Assembly: GCA_027625915.1 (NCBI GenBank)
Contig: JANTQA010000023.1
Location: forward strand, 8,618,001-8,682,000
DNA length: 64,000 nucleotides
Direction: 5' to 3'
DNA from: Anaeramoeba flamelloides
Lineage: Eukaryota; Metamonada; Anaeramoebidae
Shown: piece by piece, positions 33,201-43,776 of the stretch
How positions within the stretch are numbered: the first letter of the stretch is position 1
How the letters are laid out: every line of letters begins with the position of its first letter
Notes under the pieces: model-generated
Told to the model about the DNA's origin: nothing
The model's database searches: none
Seen by the model: only the letters and a program-made list of their open reading frames with translations
Position numbers and translations under genes: made by a program

Positions 33201-33735
33201 CATATAGTGTGTGCAATTTGATTTGTAAATGGAAATAGACTGATTTAATAATTTTTCTATTCCCAAAGAAAGTTGCCTGTTGGATAGCAGACCATCCATC
33301 TTTATTGTAAACCAAAGGATCTGCTCCGTTACCTAGTAATAGTTTCACCATCCTATAGCTATCGTTTTGTATTGCTATGATTAAGGAGCTTTCATTATTG
33401 ACATCACGAGCGTTTATGTCAGTGATTAATTTTTTTGAAAGGTAGTGCTTGAGTAAGGCGTATTTGTCGTTTGCAACTAAGGAGAGAAACTCTTCATTGG
33501 TCACCTTTGTTTTCCTCTTTTTTTTATCATTCGTTCCCATGTTTATTGAAACATTTTGATCGAAAGTAATTCCATTCCCCTCCAGATCGTTTTTTAGGTT
33601 AATGTTTGTTTCCTTATCGTGAAAATCAAAATCACTGAGCCTTAAAGGGATGTTTTCTTGGTATTGGTGATCACTTACAATACTTTCTTTATTGTCTGTT
33701 CCAACTTTAAATTCTTTATTCAGTGTTTTTGTCAT
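30295..33735 (-). CDS. ANKRD13-like protein (ankyrin repeats plus GPCR-chaperone domain), two exons
   Basis: ANKRD13 proteins bind ubiquitinated cargo at endosomes in animals. Exon 1 (33735-33163) starts MTKTLNKEFK, has an acidic, charged leader of about 70 residues, then ankyrin repeats (NNESSLIIAIQNDSYRMVKL and NKDGWSAIQQATFFGNRK). Exon 2 (31365-30295) carries the conserved chaperone domain: MNWEMNTWFPFLTRILPNDE, KCGSNIRVDCTLIGLDKKKW, ANDFPLTIEKMMPIF and LARTNEHFQKLKDFI. Joining across intron 31366-33162 gives 547 aa and restores EKIKQLPDFMMKMNWEM, which fits the family; human ANKRD13A is 590 aa. The tail is Lys/Asn-rich and shows no ubiquitin-interacting motif. The frame stays open to 33897, but that part is Phe-rich and ends in a CTAG acceptor-like site just before the chosen ATG, so a 5' UTR intron is possible. 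Confidence 0.88.
31366..33162 (-). other. 1.8-kb intron of the ANKRD13-like gene
   Basis: A 1797-bp phase-0 intron with donor GTAACA and acceptor CTAAAG on the minus strand. About a quarter of it is a 400-bp inverted-repeat element (31964-32363). The rest is AT-rich with no open frame of note. Confidence 0.85.
31964..32363 (-). mobile_element. Inverted-repeat element of family R3 inside an intron, 400 bp
   Basis: The terminal inverted repeats start TTCTGGAAAAAAAGTGAA on both sides, and similarity continues for about 45 bp through TTTTTMATTGG. The left half, read in reverse, matches 26255-26485 and 34470-34725. An (ATTT)n microsatellite lies at about 32260-32287 within it. No clear target duplication was seen. 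Confidence 0.75.
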
Positions 33736-34469
33736 ATCTAGTAAAACAGTAAGAAAAAAAAATGTGTTCAAAAAATCGAAATTTTCTTTCAAAAAGTGGG
33801 GAAATATGAAAATAAACGAGAAATTTATGAAACTTTTTGAAAATAAACGATTCTTCTCCGAATTAGTCTTTCGAATCTGTTTTAAACAGACTACCACTCA
33901 TTCGTGAATTTTTGGGTGAATTTAATTGAAAGAAAAAAACAATCTCCTTTTTCAAAAAATATTTATTTTTTTGGATTTTTGAATACTTTAAAGGTTAAAT
34001 TTCAAGAGAAAAACGCACTACGTTACAATTATTATTCTTAAAAAATTGCATGAAAAACAATTTTCTTTTTTTAAAATTGATTTGTCATGATTAAAATAAT
34101 TGAAAATAAATATTCAAAGAAGCGAACTTTCAAATTGGCAAACAAAAAAAACTTCCAATTTCAAGTGATTAAAAAAGTTAAGTCGTCAGAAGTTTAGATT
34201 TTCTTTAAAAAAAAAGGAAAAGAATTGGTTTCATAGAAACTCAACATATCGAACACCTTTAGGTCAGTAATACTTTTCTCTGAAATTAGTCTTTGAAAAA
34301 AAAAAGTAAAATAGGAAAAAATTTCAAATGCTTTGTAAGGGATACTATTAATAAAACTAGAAAATGAAAAGCAATAACTTTAAACAAAAGAAAAAATCAA
34401 GGGATAAAATTGAGGACGAAATATGAGAACAATTTACCAAATCCTATCTTTTGCTTTGGACTTATTCTT

Positions 34470-34725
34470 TGGGTTGATCAAGTATTAAAAATTTGTTCGA
34501 AAAATTTAATTATTTTTTAGATCTCAAAAACCAACTCATTTTGAATTTTGATATTAGAAAGTAGATTTAAATTGTATTTCTTGGTTTGATTGGAAGTATT
34601 ATAATGAATTATTATTCGAAGTTAATTGGTTGTTTCTTTTTAATTGATTTTACTTTTCTTTTTTAGTAAGTATTACAAATTAACAATTGTTTCACCTTTT
34701 TTACTTTTTTTTTTCGCCAATCGAT
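34470..34725 (+). repeat. Dispersed repeat family R3, copy 3
   Basis: Shares ATCTCAAAAACCAACT, TTGTATTTCTTGGTTTGATT, GAAGTTAATTGGTTGTTTC and AATTGATTTTACTTTTCTTT, in order, with the copies at 26255-26485 and 31964-32180 (reversed). Confidence 0.7.
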
Positions 34726-35858
34726 TTTCCAAAAAATAAAATTGAGTGAAAATTCAACCTTTACCTTTTTAATAATGATTGTTGCTAGAGTTCTTAATTT
34801 TTATTATTTCTTATAAAAATTGATTTTACACAGTCCCAAGATAATAATAATTCTCTGATCATTAACAGATGATAAGATTTTGAGATTTATTGATCACAAT
34901 AGTAAGGGACAAATCATTTCAAAAGATTTTGTTGTCAAACTTTTTCCAGAGTTTCTTTAGATTTAATTCAAAGACCTCACAAATATAACGAACAAGATCG
35001 ACACTGTCTGGCAAATGCACCTTGATGTTAAGGTATCTTTATTAAAAGTTATATTAAATTAAAATAAAATCAGATTATGCTTTGTAAGGGAATCAAAAAT
35101 TACCAAGTTTCAGAAATTCACCCTAATAGAAGTTTATCAGCAAATAAAACAAATTTACAATTTAAAACCACCCTTTGGAAATAAAAATTGTGAATTTTAT
35201 AAGTTGTTTCAATATACCGTTACTGGAAATATATTGTTAAATGAATAAAAATAGTCTTATCAGATTTAATTGTAAAAGGGTAGTAAAAGGAAAATATTTC
35301 ACACTTATTTTTTTACAAATTTTCCACTGATTAATGAAGATACCTGATACTGAAATGACACAAACTTAATTAATATAAAATAATGAAATCCTAAAGCCAT
35401 TTTACATAAATATAAAAATCAGAACACCAAAAAATACCAAAAATTTATGTTTAGGAAAGTGTATAATTAAAATCTCAAATTTGCTGAATTGAACATTTTT
35501 AATTTTTTTTTATCTGATATTTTATTTTTTGATTCTCGTAACTATTCTAATTATTTATTTTTGCCTTAAAAAGGATACAAAAATAAATTAAAAAATATTT
35601 GAAAATGAGAACATCAACTACAGTTGAACGGATAAAACCGACTTGACATTTTTTTTTTTATTGAACCTTTTTTTTCCATATTGATAAAATTGAATTGTTA
35701 TTTACTTAATTGAAATTCCAAAAAAATCGCTATATTGATAATCTTAAAAATTATATACCAACTTGTACTTATTTAAAGAAAGGTAGACATATAATGACAC
35801 TATATGAAAATAAAATAAAAGTCATTGTTAAATTGAAAGGAAAAAAAGAGATAATACC

Positions 35859-36014
35859 GGAATTGGAATTCTAAAAAGGGACAAAATTTTCACTGAATTT
35901 TCCCTATTTGTCTTTATAAAAAGAGTTTTCTCAGAAATGTGTTGTAATTTGGGATCTATTTGAAAAGGGAAATTGAAAATCCAGTATAAATTTTTCCAAA
36001 TAAAAATTCAAATA
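35859..36014 (+). mobile_element. Small MITE family M1, copy 1 (about 155 bp)
   Basis: Core TGTGTTGTAATTTGGGATCT then ATTTGAAAAGGGAAATTGAA, ending ATTCAAATAC. It matches the better-preserved copy at 44659-44807 and, reversed, 59897-60056. Terminal repeats are eroded here. Confidence 0.65.
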
Positions 36015-36164
36015 CAAGTAGAATCAAAATAATCAGGACTTTCATCTAACAGATAATAACAGGGACTTAATTAAAATGAAAATAGTCTTTAAACGAAGAA
36101 GTATACCCTCTGAATTGGTAATTAACTTCTCAACTTTGTTTCAGTTCAAGGTCCCAATTTTTTT

Positions 36165-36370
36165 TTTCAAATATCAATTATTATTTATAATTAACCTTGA
36201 AGGAATAAAGAAGAAATAAGAAGAATAATACACATCAGAGAAAAGTTGATACTCATCTAAAATAAAACTAATAAATCAATATTTTTTCCATAAAAATTTA
36301 AAAACCCCAATTCTCTGGGATATTGAAAAAAAAAACCAGAAAATTTTTATAATCAATTGAAGATTAAATC
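36165..36370 (+). repeat. Dispersed repeat family R4, copy 1
   Basis: About 200 bp containing TAATTAACCTTGAAGGAATA and GAAGAATAATACACAT, closely resembling 51845-52060 in the same orientation. Class unknown. Confidence 0.6.
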
Positions 36371-36819
36371 AAATTCTAATCGAAACCAAAATTATTTCTC
36401 TATAATCTTTTTCACTGCTTTAATAACAATAAAATAATATATTTTTGAAAGTGACTATCAATCTTGCAATAATAAAAAAATTTACAAAATACTTTGGTAT
36501 TAAAAAATTGAAAAAAAGAAAAAATGAGAGAAAAAGTTAAAAAATGGTTATAAAATGAAATTTCAATATTCGTTTTCTCCCTTCCCATGGATTTAAAATT
36601 ATACATTTTTACTAAAAAAATATCCGATTTATATTAGAACGACGGTGGAATTTTTATAATTGTTATAAATGCATTTTTTTTTTTCCACAAGAAACAACTA
36701 AGTTCAGAATAAAAATATATCAAATAATGTAGTAAAACAAAAATAAAGACTGCTCATTAAATATACCTTCCCTTCAATTATATAATATTTTCATTATCAA
36801 TATATCTATAGCAATACTA

Positions 36820-36840
36820 CCCCCCCCCCCCCACACACAC
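36820..36840. repeat. C13 homopolymer followed by CA dinucleotides
   Basis: Thirteen consecutive C at 36820-36832 followed by four AC units. Long G/C homopolymers are otherwise absent from this AT-rich window. Confidence 0.9.
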
Positions 36841-37494
36841 ATACCAACCCAAATAAAACTGCAATTATAATTATTTTTTCTCAAATCAAAAAGAATAGAC
36901 TAAAATCAATATTTCTTATTATTCTTTGAAATTTGTCGTTGAGATTTTTTTTAATGCACCAAAATTGAAATATTTTCAGTACAATTTATTACTTGAGAAA
37001 AACATTGGTGATACCTCTACCACAATCAAAAAAAAAAAACAAACAATAAACATCAAATAGAAAGAGCTTATTTGTAAAATAATCATTGTTAGTTACAATC
37101 AAGAAAAAAATAAAATAATTCAATAATTTATTTATACAATTATAACTAATAACTTTTTATTTTTATTATTATTTTTTAATTGAAAAAAATTATTTATTAT
37201 CATTTTCATTGCTATTATTTTATTGTTTAGAATCACATTTGAACTAAAATTCCAAAAATTTCAACAATGCTAAAAGAGTTAAAAGAATCACAGCACAACA
37301 CTTTATCCAACTTGTGAATAATTGAAAATTTTGCAAAATATTTTTATCATTTTTTCATCTTTAGGCTTGTTCTGTTTTATTTCGTTTTTTTTTCAATTAC
37401 ATAATCTGCTTCGTTTGAAATCGGATTTTTTTTTTTAAATGATTGCTATTATTTTAAAGTTGAGTTTTTTTAAATAAAAAAACCCAAATACAAT

Positions 37495-37610
37495 TTGTTG
37501 TTGTTATATAACCATTTGATCGATCAATAATTGTGAGTGAAATGCCAACAAATTCACCAATACATTTTTTTTTTATGTTTAGCTCACTCCAAAATTTTTA
37601 ACACGTGGTT
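37495..37610 (+). repeat. Dispersed repeat family R5, copy 1
   Basis: About 115 bp with CATTTGATCGATCAATAATT and AATTTTTAACACG. Similar blocks occur reversed at 40845-40965, inside a large inverted-repeat element, and at 57390-57520. Confidence 0.6.
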
Positions 37611-37651
37611 TTTTTTTCTTTTTCTTTTTCTTTTCTTTGTTAAAAAATGAT

Positions 37652-37677
<26 letters not shown>
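37652..37677. repeat. TA microsatellite
   Basis: Thirteen uninterrupted TA units downstream of the ankyrin-kinase gene. Confidence 0.9.
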
Positions 37678-37687
<10 letters not shown>

Positions 37688-38311
37688 TTACTAATGAGCA
37701 ACCTAACGTTATTTAATATTATGTTTTCTAAATACTATAAACCCTATAATTATAGTAAACCAAATTGAGTTTAAAATTCTTCTAATAACTATTTCGAGAT
37801 ATTAATGCCGAGACATTCTTTGAATTAGAATGTACAAATTTAATCACTTCAAAATTCTCTTGTTAACCATTTAAAGTGTTTTTTTAACATTTAACCCATG
37901 ACAATAAATCCTCATTCTATAATTTTTAGACACAAGATTTTTTTCATTTTGCTTAATAATTATTTGCCTTTTGCTTTGTGGGTATTGTATATGATAAATA
38001 ATTGTTAACATTTCAATTAGTCAGTGTTTCCAATTTAGTATTTCTTCTTGAATTCATTAAATAAGATTTTTTTTTCTAGATAATTTATTTAAAAATGATT
38101 TTTTTTTCAAAAATTGAATTTTGGTGTGTTAAAAATTTTGAATTGGTGTTTATATATAGATAAATCCATTTTAATATAAATATATAATATTATTTCGATC
38201 ACAAAGCAACATACAAAAAAAGAAAAACAAAAAAAAGAAATCATTCACAAATGAATTGCCGATAGTAAAAAAATAATTCGCATATTGCAATGATTGAAGA
38301 TATAACCCCAA

Positions 38312-39787
38312 TTAAAGTATTATATCATCAAGGATTTCACAAATTTTACGAAAAGAGGGTCTATTTTGAGGATTTTTTTGGATGCATAATAGCATTAAAT
38401 CAATTAATTGCTTTGGATATTTATTGTGATCTGGCAACCTAATCTTTTTATCGGGCAAATTGTTCCCCAATTTGGATAATAAGTAGAGTTCCAAGGGAGG
38501 CTTGCACATCATGATTGCCCACATTATTAACCCGTAGCTATAAACATCCACTGAAAACGTATAATTTTTTTGGGTTTGCAGAAACAATTCTGGCGCCATG
38601 TACGTTTTGGTCCCTACCCTGAGGGTGTATTGTTCTTGAAGAATTTTTGAATTATTCTCTTGCTCTGTGTCCAAGAATCTACAGAGACCAAAATCTGCAA
38701 TTTTGATTGTTCCGTTGTAAGCTAGCAATATATTTGAAGGCTTCAAATCACGATGAACAATTTTTTTCTCTTCGTGCAAATACCTCATCCCCTGTGCGAT
38801 GCTTTTACAGTAACCCAAAACCTTCGGCGCACCCAGCAGGCCGCTTTTTTGATAACACTTCATGATCGAACTTAACGTCAGTGGGCAATATTCAAGGACC
38901 AAACACGATTTGTGCTCGTTGCACTCCCCGGAGCTCAGGTAGTATCCCTTAATTTGCAAAAGATTCTCGTGCTGGCATTGGAGCTGGCAACAGACTTCGC
39001 GATTAAATAACTTTAATCGGCCGCCCTTAAGTTCTGTTTTAAAAACCTTCACAGCAATGCACTCCCCGTTTAAGGAGGTTTTGTACACCCTCGCAAATTT
39101 CCCCTCGTTGATATATTCCCGTTTCCCAAACTGCTTGGGATCAGCCAAGTATTTGGTCATATTTTTCATTAAATCGACATACCTGTCGTTGAACTGAGAA
39201 AAGAGCGTGGGCGAATAGTCAATAAAGATCTTTGCATATTTGTCAAGCCGTATTTTCATTTCTTTGTTTGGGCTCATAAGGCTTGGTAAACGACCGTCAA
39301 GGTTTTTGGTTGTGGGATCAGCGCCATACGAGAGCAGTAAATTTATCATTTTTTTGTTATCAGACTCGACGGCCCTATGTAACACGGTTTCCTTCATTTC
39401 CCCGCACAAACGGTTGACGTTAGCTTCGCTTTTTAGTAACAGCTCAACAGTTTCAAGCGATCCTGAATCAACAGCATAAAACAATGGCGTAAAGTTGTGC
39501 CGTGAATACAGATTTATGTCAACATTCGAGACAATCAAGAGATCAACCAGATCCCTTTTCCCCGTGCTGCAAGTGTAGTGGATCGGCGCATACCCGTTAT
39601 GATCAAAGGATTCCAATTTACTCCCATACTTGATCAGTATTTTGGCACACTCCGGCTTATACTCGCGGCATGCAAAATGTAGCGCAGTGAGCCCGTTTGT
39701 ATCCTTCCAATTCACGTCCGCACCATTCTTTAATAAATCTTCTAATTTGTAAGTGTTGTCTTCCAAAATTGTAAATAAAAGGTCCAT
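38312..39787 (-). CDS. Ankyrin-repeat protein kinase, TKL-like
   Basis: A 491-aa single-exon signalling kinase. Five ankyrin-type repeats fill residues 1-185 (NGLTALHFACREY, NGYAPIHYTCSTGKRDLVDL, NFTPLFYAVDSGSLETVELL and so on). The kinase domain runs from about 224 to 491: Lys247 in IAVKVF, the catalytic loop HRDLKPSN with Asp347, DFG at 365-367, APE at 398-400 and DVYSYGLIMW, the last being typical of tyrosine-kinase-like (TKL) enzymes. The ATP loop reads INEGKFARVYK, so the first and third glycines of GxGxxG are replaced, while the other essential residues remain. I expect it to be active. The gene has much higher GC than its flanks. A large inverted-repeat element ends only about 160 bases from its start codon. 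The specific substrate is unknown. Confidence 0.93.
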   Translation of the reverse strand: MDLLFTILEDNTYKLEDLLKNGADVNWKDTNGLTALHFACREYKPECAKILIKYGSKLESFDHNGYAPIHYTCSTGKRDLVDLLIVSNVDINLYSRHNFTPLFYAVDSGSLETVELLLKSEANVNRLCGEMKETVLHRAVESDNKKMINLLLSYGADPTTKNLDGRLPSLMSPNKEMKIRLDKYAKIFIDYSPTLFSQFNDRYVDLMKNMTKYLADPKQFGKREYINEGKFARVYKTSLNGECIAVKVFKTELKGGRLKLFNREVCCQLQCQHENLLQIKGYYLSSGECNEHKSCLVLEYCPLTLSSIMKCYQKSGLLGAPKVLGYCKSIAQGMRYLHEEKKIVHRDLKPSNILLAYNGTIKIADFGLCRFLDTEQENNSKILQEQYTLRVGTKTYMAPELFLQTQKNYTFSVDVYSYGLIMWAIMMCKPPLELYLLSKLGNNLPDKKIRLPDHNKYPKQLIDLMLLCIQKNPQNRPSFRKICEILDDIIL

Positions 39788-39945
39788 GGTGGACTGTTTT
39801 TGAAATTTTAATTCTTAAAAGATGATGTTACAAAGAAGAAGATTTGAATTGGAAATGGGAATGTTGAGAAAAATGATTTTGGAATATTTTCAAAAATTGA
39901 AGTGGAGATATAAAATTTGTTAAATAATTTAGAGAGAAGAGTATA

Positions 39946-41563
39946 ACAGTCAAACCAAAAAGCAGGAAATGTGAAAAACCACTTAAACTCATTTTTTTGA
40001 TTGAATTAAAATATTTGGAAAAATTAAAATTGTCTTACACCCCTTTACAAATAACTCTATAAATTATTAAGGTATCATGAACGATTCAAATTGTGATAAT
40101 CAAAAAATATTCAAAATCTATTATTTTTAACCACTTGATAGATACAGAAATCAAAAAAATTCCTCAAACCTAGAAGAATTAATTTAGAAAATGATTGAAA
40201 ATTTAAAAACTAATTAATTCGAAATATTCCTTCAGATAAATGATAAATGTATTAAAAAACATTTATTTTGATAATTATTTTTTTTTTCTATTCATAAAAA
40301 ATGAGTTTGATTTTCTTTAGATCTTTTCTATAGGATGAGTTTCCAATTTAAAAAAAGAAATTTTAAGTTTCAATTCCAAAGTATTTTTCTAATTTTATAA
40401 GTTGAAGAAAATCCAAAGATTTTCAAAACCAAAATTGTTTAGAAATGATATTTTTAGACATTTAATTAAACTCAATATTGAACTCTAAGAAAAAATTTTA
40501 ACTCTGTTAATTTGATTGTAACAGTAATAATTTATATTCTTTTTGGAAATTGAAATAAAAATTTTGATTAATTAATTGTAATAATATAAGTAAATTATTT
40601 TATCAAAATTTTGCATTTAAATAAGGCTAATTTGAGCAATTTAAATATTTAATATAATTTAATAAATATAATCCCTATTCCAATAATTTTACCTGGCCCA
40701 AAATCTAAAATAGGCAAAAAAAAAATCCCAATTTATTATATTTTTCCAAACATAATTTTATACCACATTTAAGTTAACATTTATTAATGTTTTTAAAAGT
40801 AATCATTTTTTTCCAAAGAAAAGAAAAAAATATAAAAACCAAAAAATAAAAACGAGAGTGTCCAAAATGATGAAGAGAGTGGAATAAAAAATGTATTACA
40901 AAATTGGTTGAAATTTCACCAACAATTGTTGATCGATCAAATGATAAGATGCTATCAACCAACTGGAATTATGTGATTTTCTATTGAACAAACCCAACAC
41001 TAACCTTCTTTCAATTATCGAAAAAAATTTCCAGATCAAACCAAACAGATTATATAACTATAAAAAAGAAAATGAAAACTAAAATAAAAAAGAAAAAAAA
41101 TGAAATAGTTGTAAAATCTAAATTATTTCCTAATTGGATGTAAAGTGTAGTAGTGTTATTCTTTACACTGGTTAAACTTTATACAAAATTTTCGAATTTA
41201 GTTTTGTTTAAATAAATTTTTTTATAACAGATTTCTCAAATTCATATGGTTTCAATTATATTAAATTGATGAAAATCATTCTTATTTTAAAATCTAAAAT
41301 TAAATTCCTATTTACAGTCATTTTTTAAATTAATTTTTCAGATTTGATTTTTTTTGATTTATTCATTTATCAAGTGGTTAAAAATAATGTGTTTTGAATA
41401 TTTTTAGAATATCACAATTCGAATTGTTCATGATAACTTGATAAGTTATCAAGTTATTTGTCGAGGTGTAAGACAATTTTAATTTTTCCAAATATATTAA
41501 TTCAATCAAAAAAATATGAATTTAAGTGGGTTTTCAAATTTCCAGGTTTTCGATTTATCAGGG
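39946..41563. mobile_element. Large foldback element, 1618 bp, arms about 240 bp
   Basis: The left arm (39946 to about 40190) matches the reverse complement of the right arm (about 41310-41563). Shared blocks in order are GGAAATxTGAAAA, CCACTTAAAxTCAT, TTTGATTGAATTAA, ATTTGGAAAAATTAAAATTG, TCTTACACC and ATTTTTAACCACTTGATA. TA flanks each end (39944-39945, 41564-41565). The 1.1-kb interior has no credible open frame but holds one R5 block (40845-40965). It looks non-autonomous. Confidence 0.8.
40845..40965 (-). repeat. Dispersed repeat family R5, copy 2
   Basis: Read on the minus strand it has CATTTGATCGATCAACAATT followed by AATTTTGTAATACATTTTT, matching 37495-37610. It lies in the interior of the 39946-41563 element. 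Confidence 0.6.
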
Positions 41564-43441
41564 TAGTAAAAGAGTAAACAAAAAATTAATAAATTATATT
41601 AAAAAATATATAGTACATTCCTAGATTGATATACAAAAAAATACACCAATATGATTCAATGCTTTTATACCTTTTCCCAAATCAATATTTATTTGTGAGC
41701 ACTTCAAAACTGCAAATATAAAAGGTTGTAAAAAATGGAGTTTTTACAATTTTCAAGATAAATAAATCGTTCTATGAATTTACCAAAAAATTTGGACATA
41801 GTAAATATAATTTCTGATTATCTTAATTATAAAATAATTATAATCAAAAAATCGTTTGGCGAAGATCAATCTTTTAATTTTATTGAAAAAATCATTTATC
41901 CCACAATATTTTGGTATTAAACAAATCATTATATTTTGAAAATACCTCTGAACCCTAAAATAAAAATGAATAATTTGTTTACTATTACCATAATTACGAT
42001 ATATTTCAGAGAGAATTTGTTTATTTCTAAAATTGTAAAAACTCTATTATTTTACAAAATTTCATAATTACACTCCTGTATAACGAAAAACTAAACTTTC
42101 TCTCTTATTTTATTATTTTTTTTCATTAGTTTTCCTCTTCTAATACAAATTTTTGAAAAATGATATCTTTTTATTTTAAATTTTTTTACTAAATTTAACA
42201 TTTACCCAACAACTATCAAACTTTTCCATCTTTGCCCCAGCAAGAGAGGATTCTTTTCAAAAAAAACCTGAGGTTTCTGATAGCAAAAAAAACAAAAATT
42301 TAATAATTAAATAAAAATGTTTATAGTTGTTTTTTTTTTTTTTTTGATATCTGAAAATTTTTTTCAATTTTTAAATTTCTATTTCTAAACCCGAAACATT
42401 TTAGTCTGATTATTAAATGCATTTTTTTATTATTTATTAAAACCCCAGGTTTTTTGATAAAAAGCCTCTTTTATCTATACCCAGAGAAAAAATTTAAAAT
42501 TTTTTCGTAAAAATGACAAATTTAATAAAAAAACTTCAAATATTAAGATATCACTTTTTTCACACCATAATTTGATCTAATCCATTTATTAGAAATTAAA
42601 CTAAATCCTTTTTAAAAATGATACATTAATCTCTACCTTTTTTACTCATTTCCTTTTTTGTGTGATTATTATTTCAACAGTTTAGAATACTATATTTGAA
42701 ATAGCTAATTTATACTCCAATATACTGTTGTCAAAATAATGCGTGCAAAATAATTTATGGCGTATTTCAACATAAAAAGCAGGTTTTTTTTGTTATAGTA
42801 GACATATATATTAACCAATCAAAGAAACCAATAATAAACCCTAAAAAAAATATGGTATTGGTATCTTAAAGTTCTATTATTTTAAAAAGAAATTCTAAAA
42901 ATCAAGGATCAAATTCGAAAATTTATCTCCAAAAATAGTGTAAAATTTTTCTGAAAATTTTCATAATCAAAAAAACAAAAAAATTGAAAAAAAATTGATG
43001 TCGAATTCTTATGGAAATTTTTCAATTATTTGAATAAATAATTTAAATTTTACTAAAAATAACCAGATCTTTACTTTTAAAATTGATTTGAACTTTAGGT
43101 ATACTATTTGGTAGTAGATTGGATGTTCGCTTGGTACAAGAAGAAAAAAAAGCACGGATAATATTTTGAAACACGGATTATAGTCTTTGGGCATGCATTA
43201 TTTTGATCACAGTATTTGAAGAAACTCAAAATTGAATAATCAAAATAATTCACTTTTTTAAATATGATAGGTTATTCTTGTATACACTTTGAGTTTATTA
43301 TGACAACAATTTGTTCTTTCTCAGGTTTAAGTAATTTCAAATCTTGGGATTACCACCCTAAAATAATATTTAATTTCTCATTTTTTTTTATCTTGTTGTA
43401 TTTGGCGTAAATCCAATTAAAAGACTTTAGTATTTTTTAAT

Positions 43442-43717
43442 ATGGATCACCATAGGGCTTATGACACAACACTTCTTATTCCAGGGCTTGACAAAGTTGA
43501 AAGTTTTGTTGCGTGGGAAGACTTTTTACTCGTATCCTTAACTAATCGTGATCTTATCAAGTTTCAAATTACTGGAAATCATCAAAAGTCAAAATTTCAA
43601 GTTAAACAAATCGAATTAAAAACCAAATTTACCAAAAAACCTATAACACAAATGGAAATCATTAAGCCTATTAAAAAACTTCTTGTTCGCCAGGGAACTG
43701 TATAATCTTTAATTTAG

Positions 43718-43776
<59 letters not shown>

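Larger units (their letters stand above)
33736..38311. other. AT-rich intergenic region with several repeats
   Basis: About 4.6 kb between ANKRD13 and the ankyrin kinase. It contains R3 copy 3 (34470-34725), a small MITE (35859-36014), repeat R4 copy 1 (36165-36370), a C-run with CA repeats (36820-36840), R5 copy 1 (37495-37610) and a TA microsatellite (37652-37677). No gene is recognised. Confidence 0.5.
39788..43441. other. Intergenic region occupied partly by a 1.6-kb inverted-repeat element
   Basis: About 3.7 kb between the divergently transcribed kinase (minus) and VPS39 (plus). The promoters of both should lie here. The left 1.6 kb is the large element at 39946-41563. The remaining 1.9 kb is AT-rich without recognised genes. 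Confidence 0.5.

Noticed and set aside
33736..33897. Extended N-terminus of the ANKRD13-like protein
   Set aside because: It is Phe-rich, lacks family similarity and ends at an acceptor-like CTAG before a better ATG.
40774..40962. Minus-strand 62-codon frame in the foldback element as a transposase relic
   Set aside because: The related R5 copies do not preserve the reading; differences are not concentrated at third codon positions.
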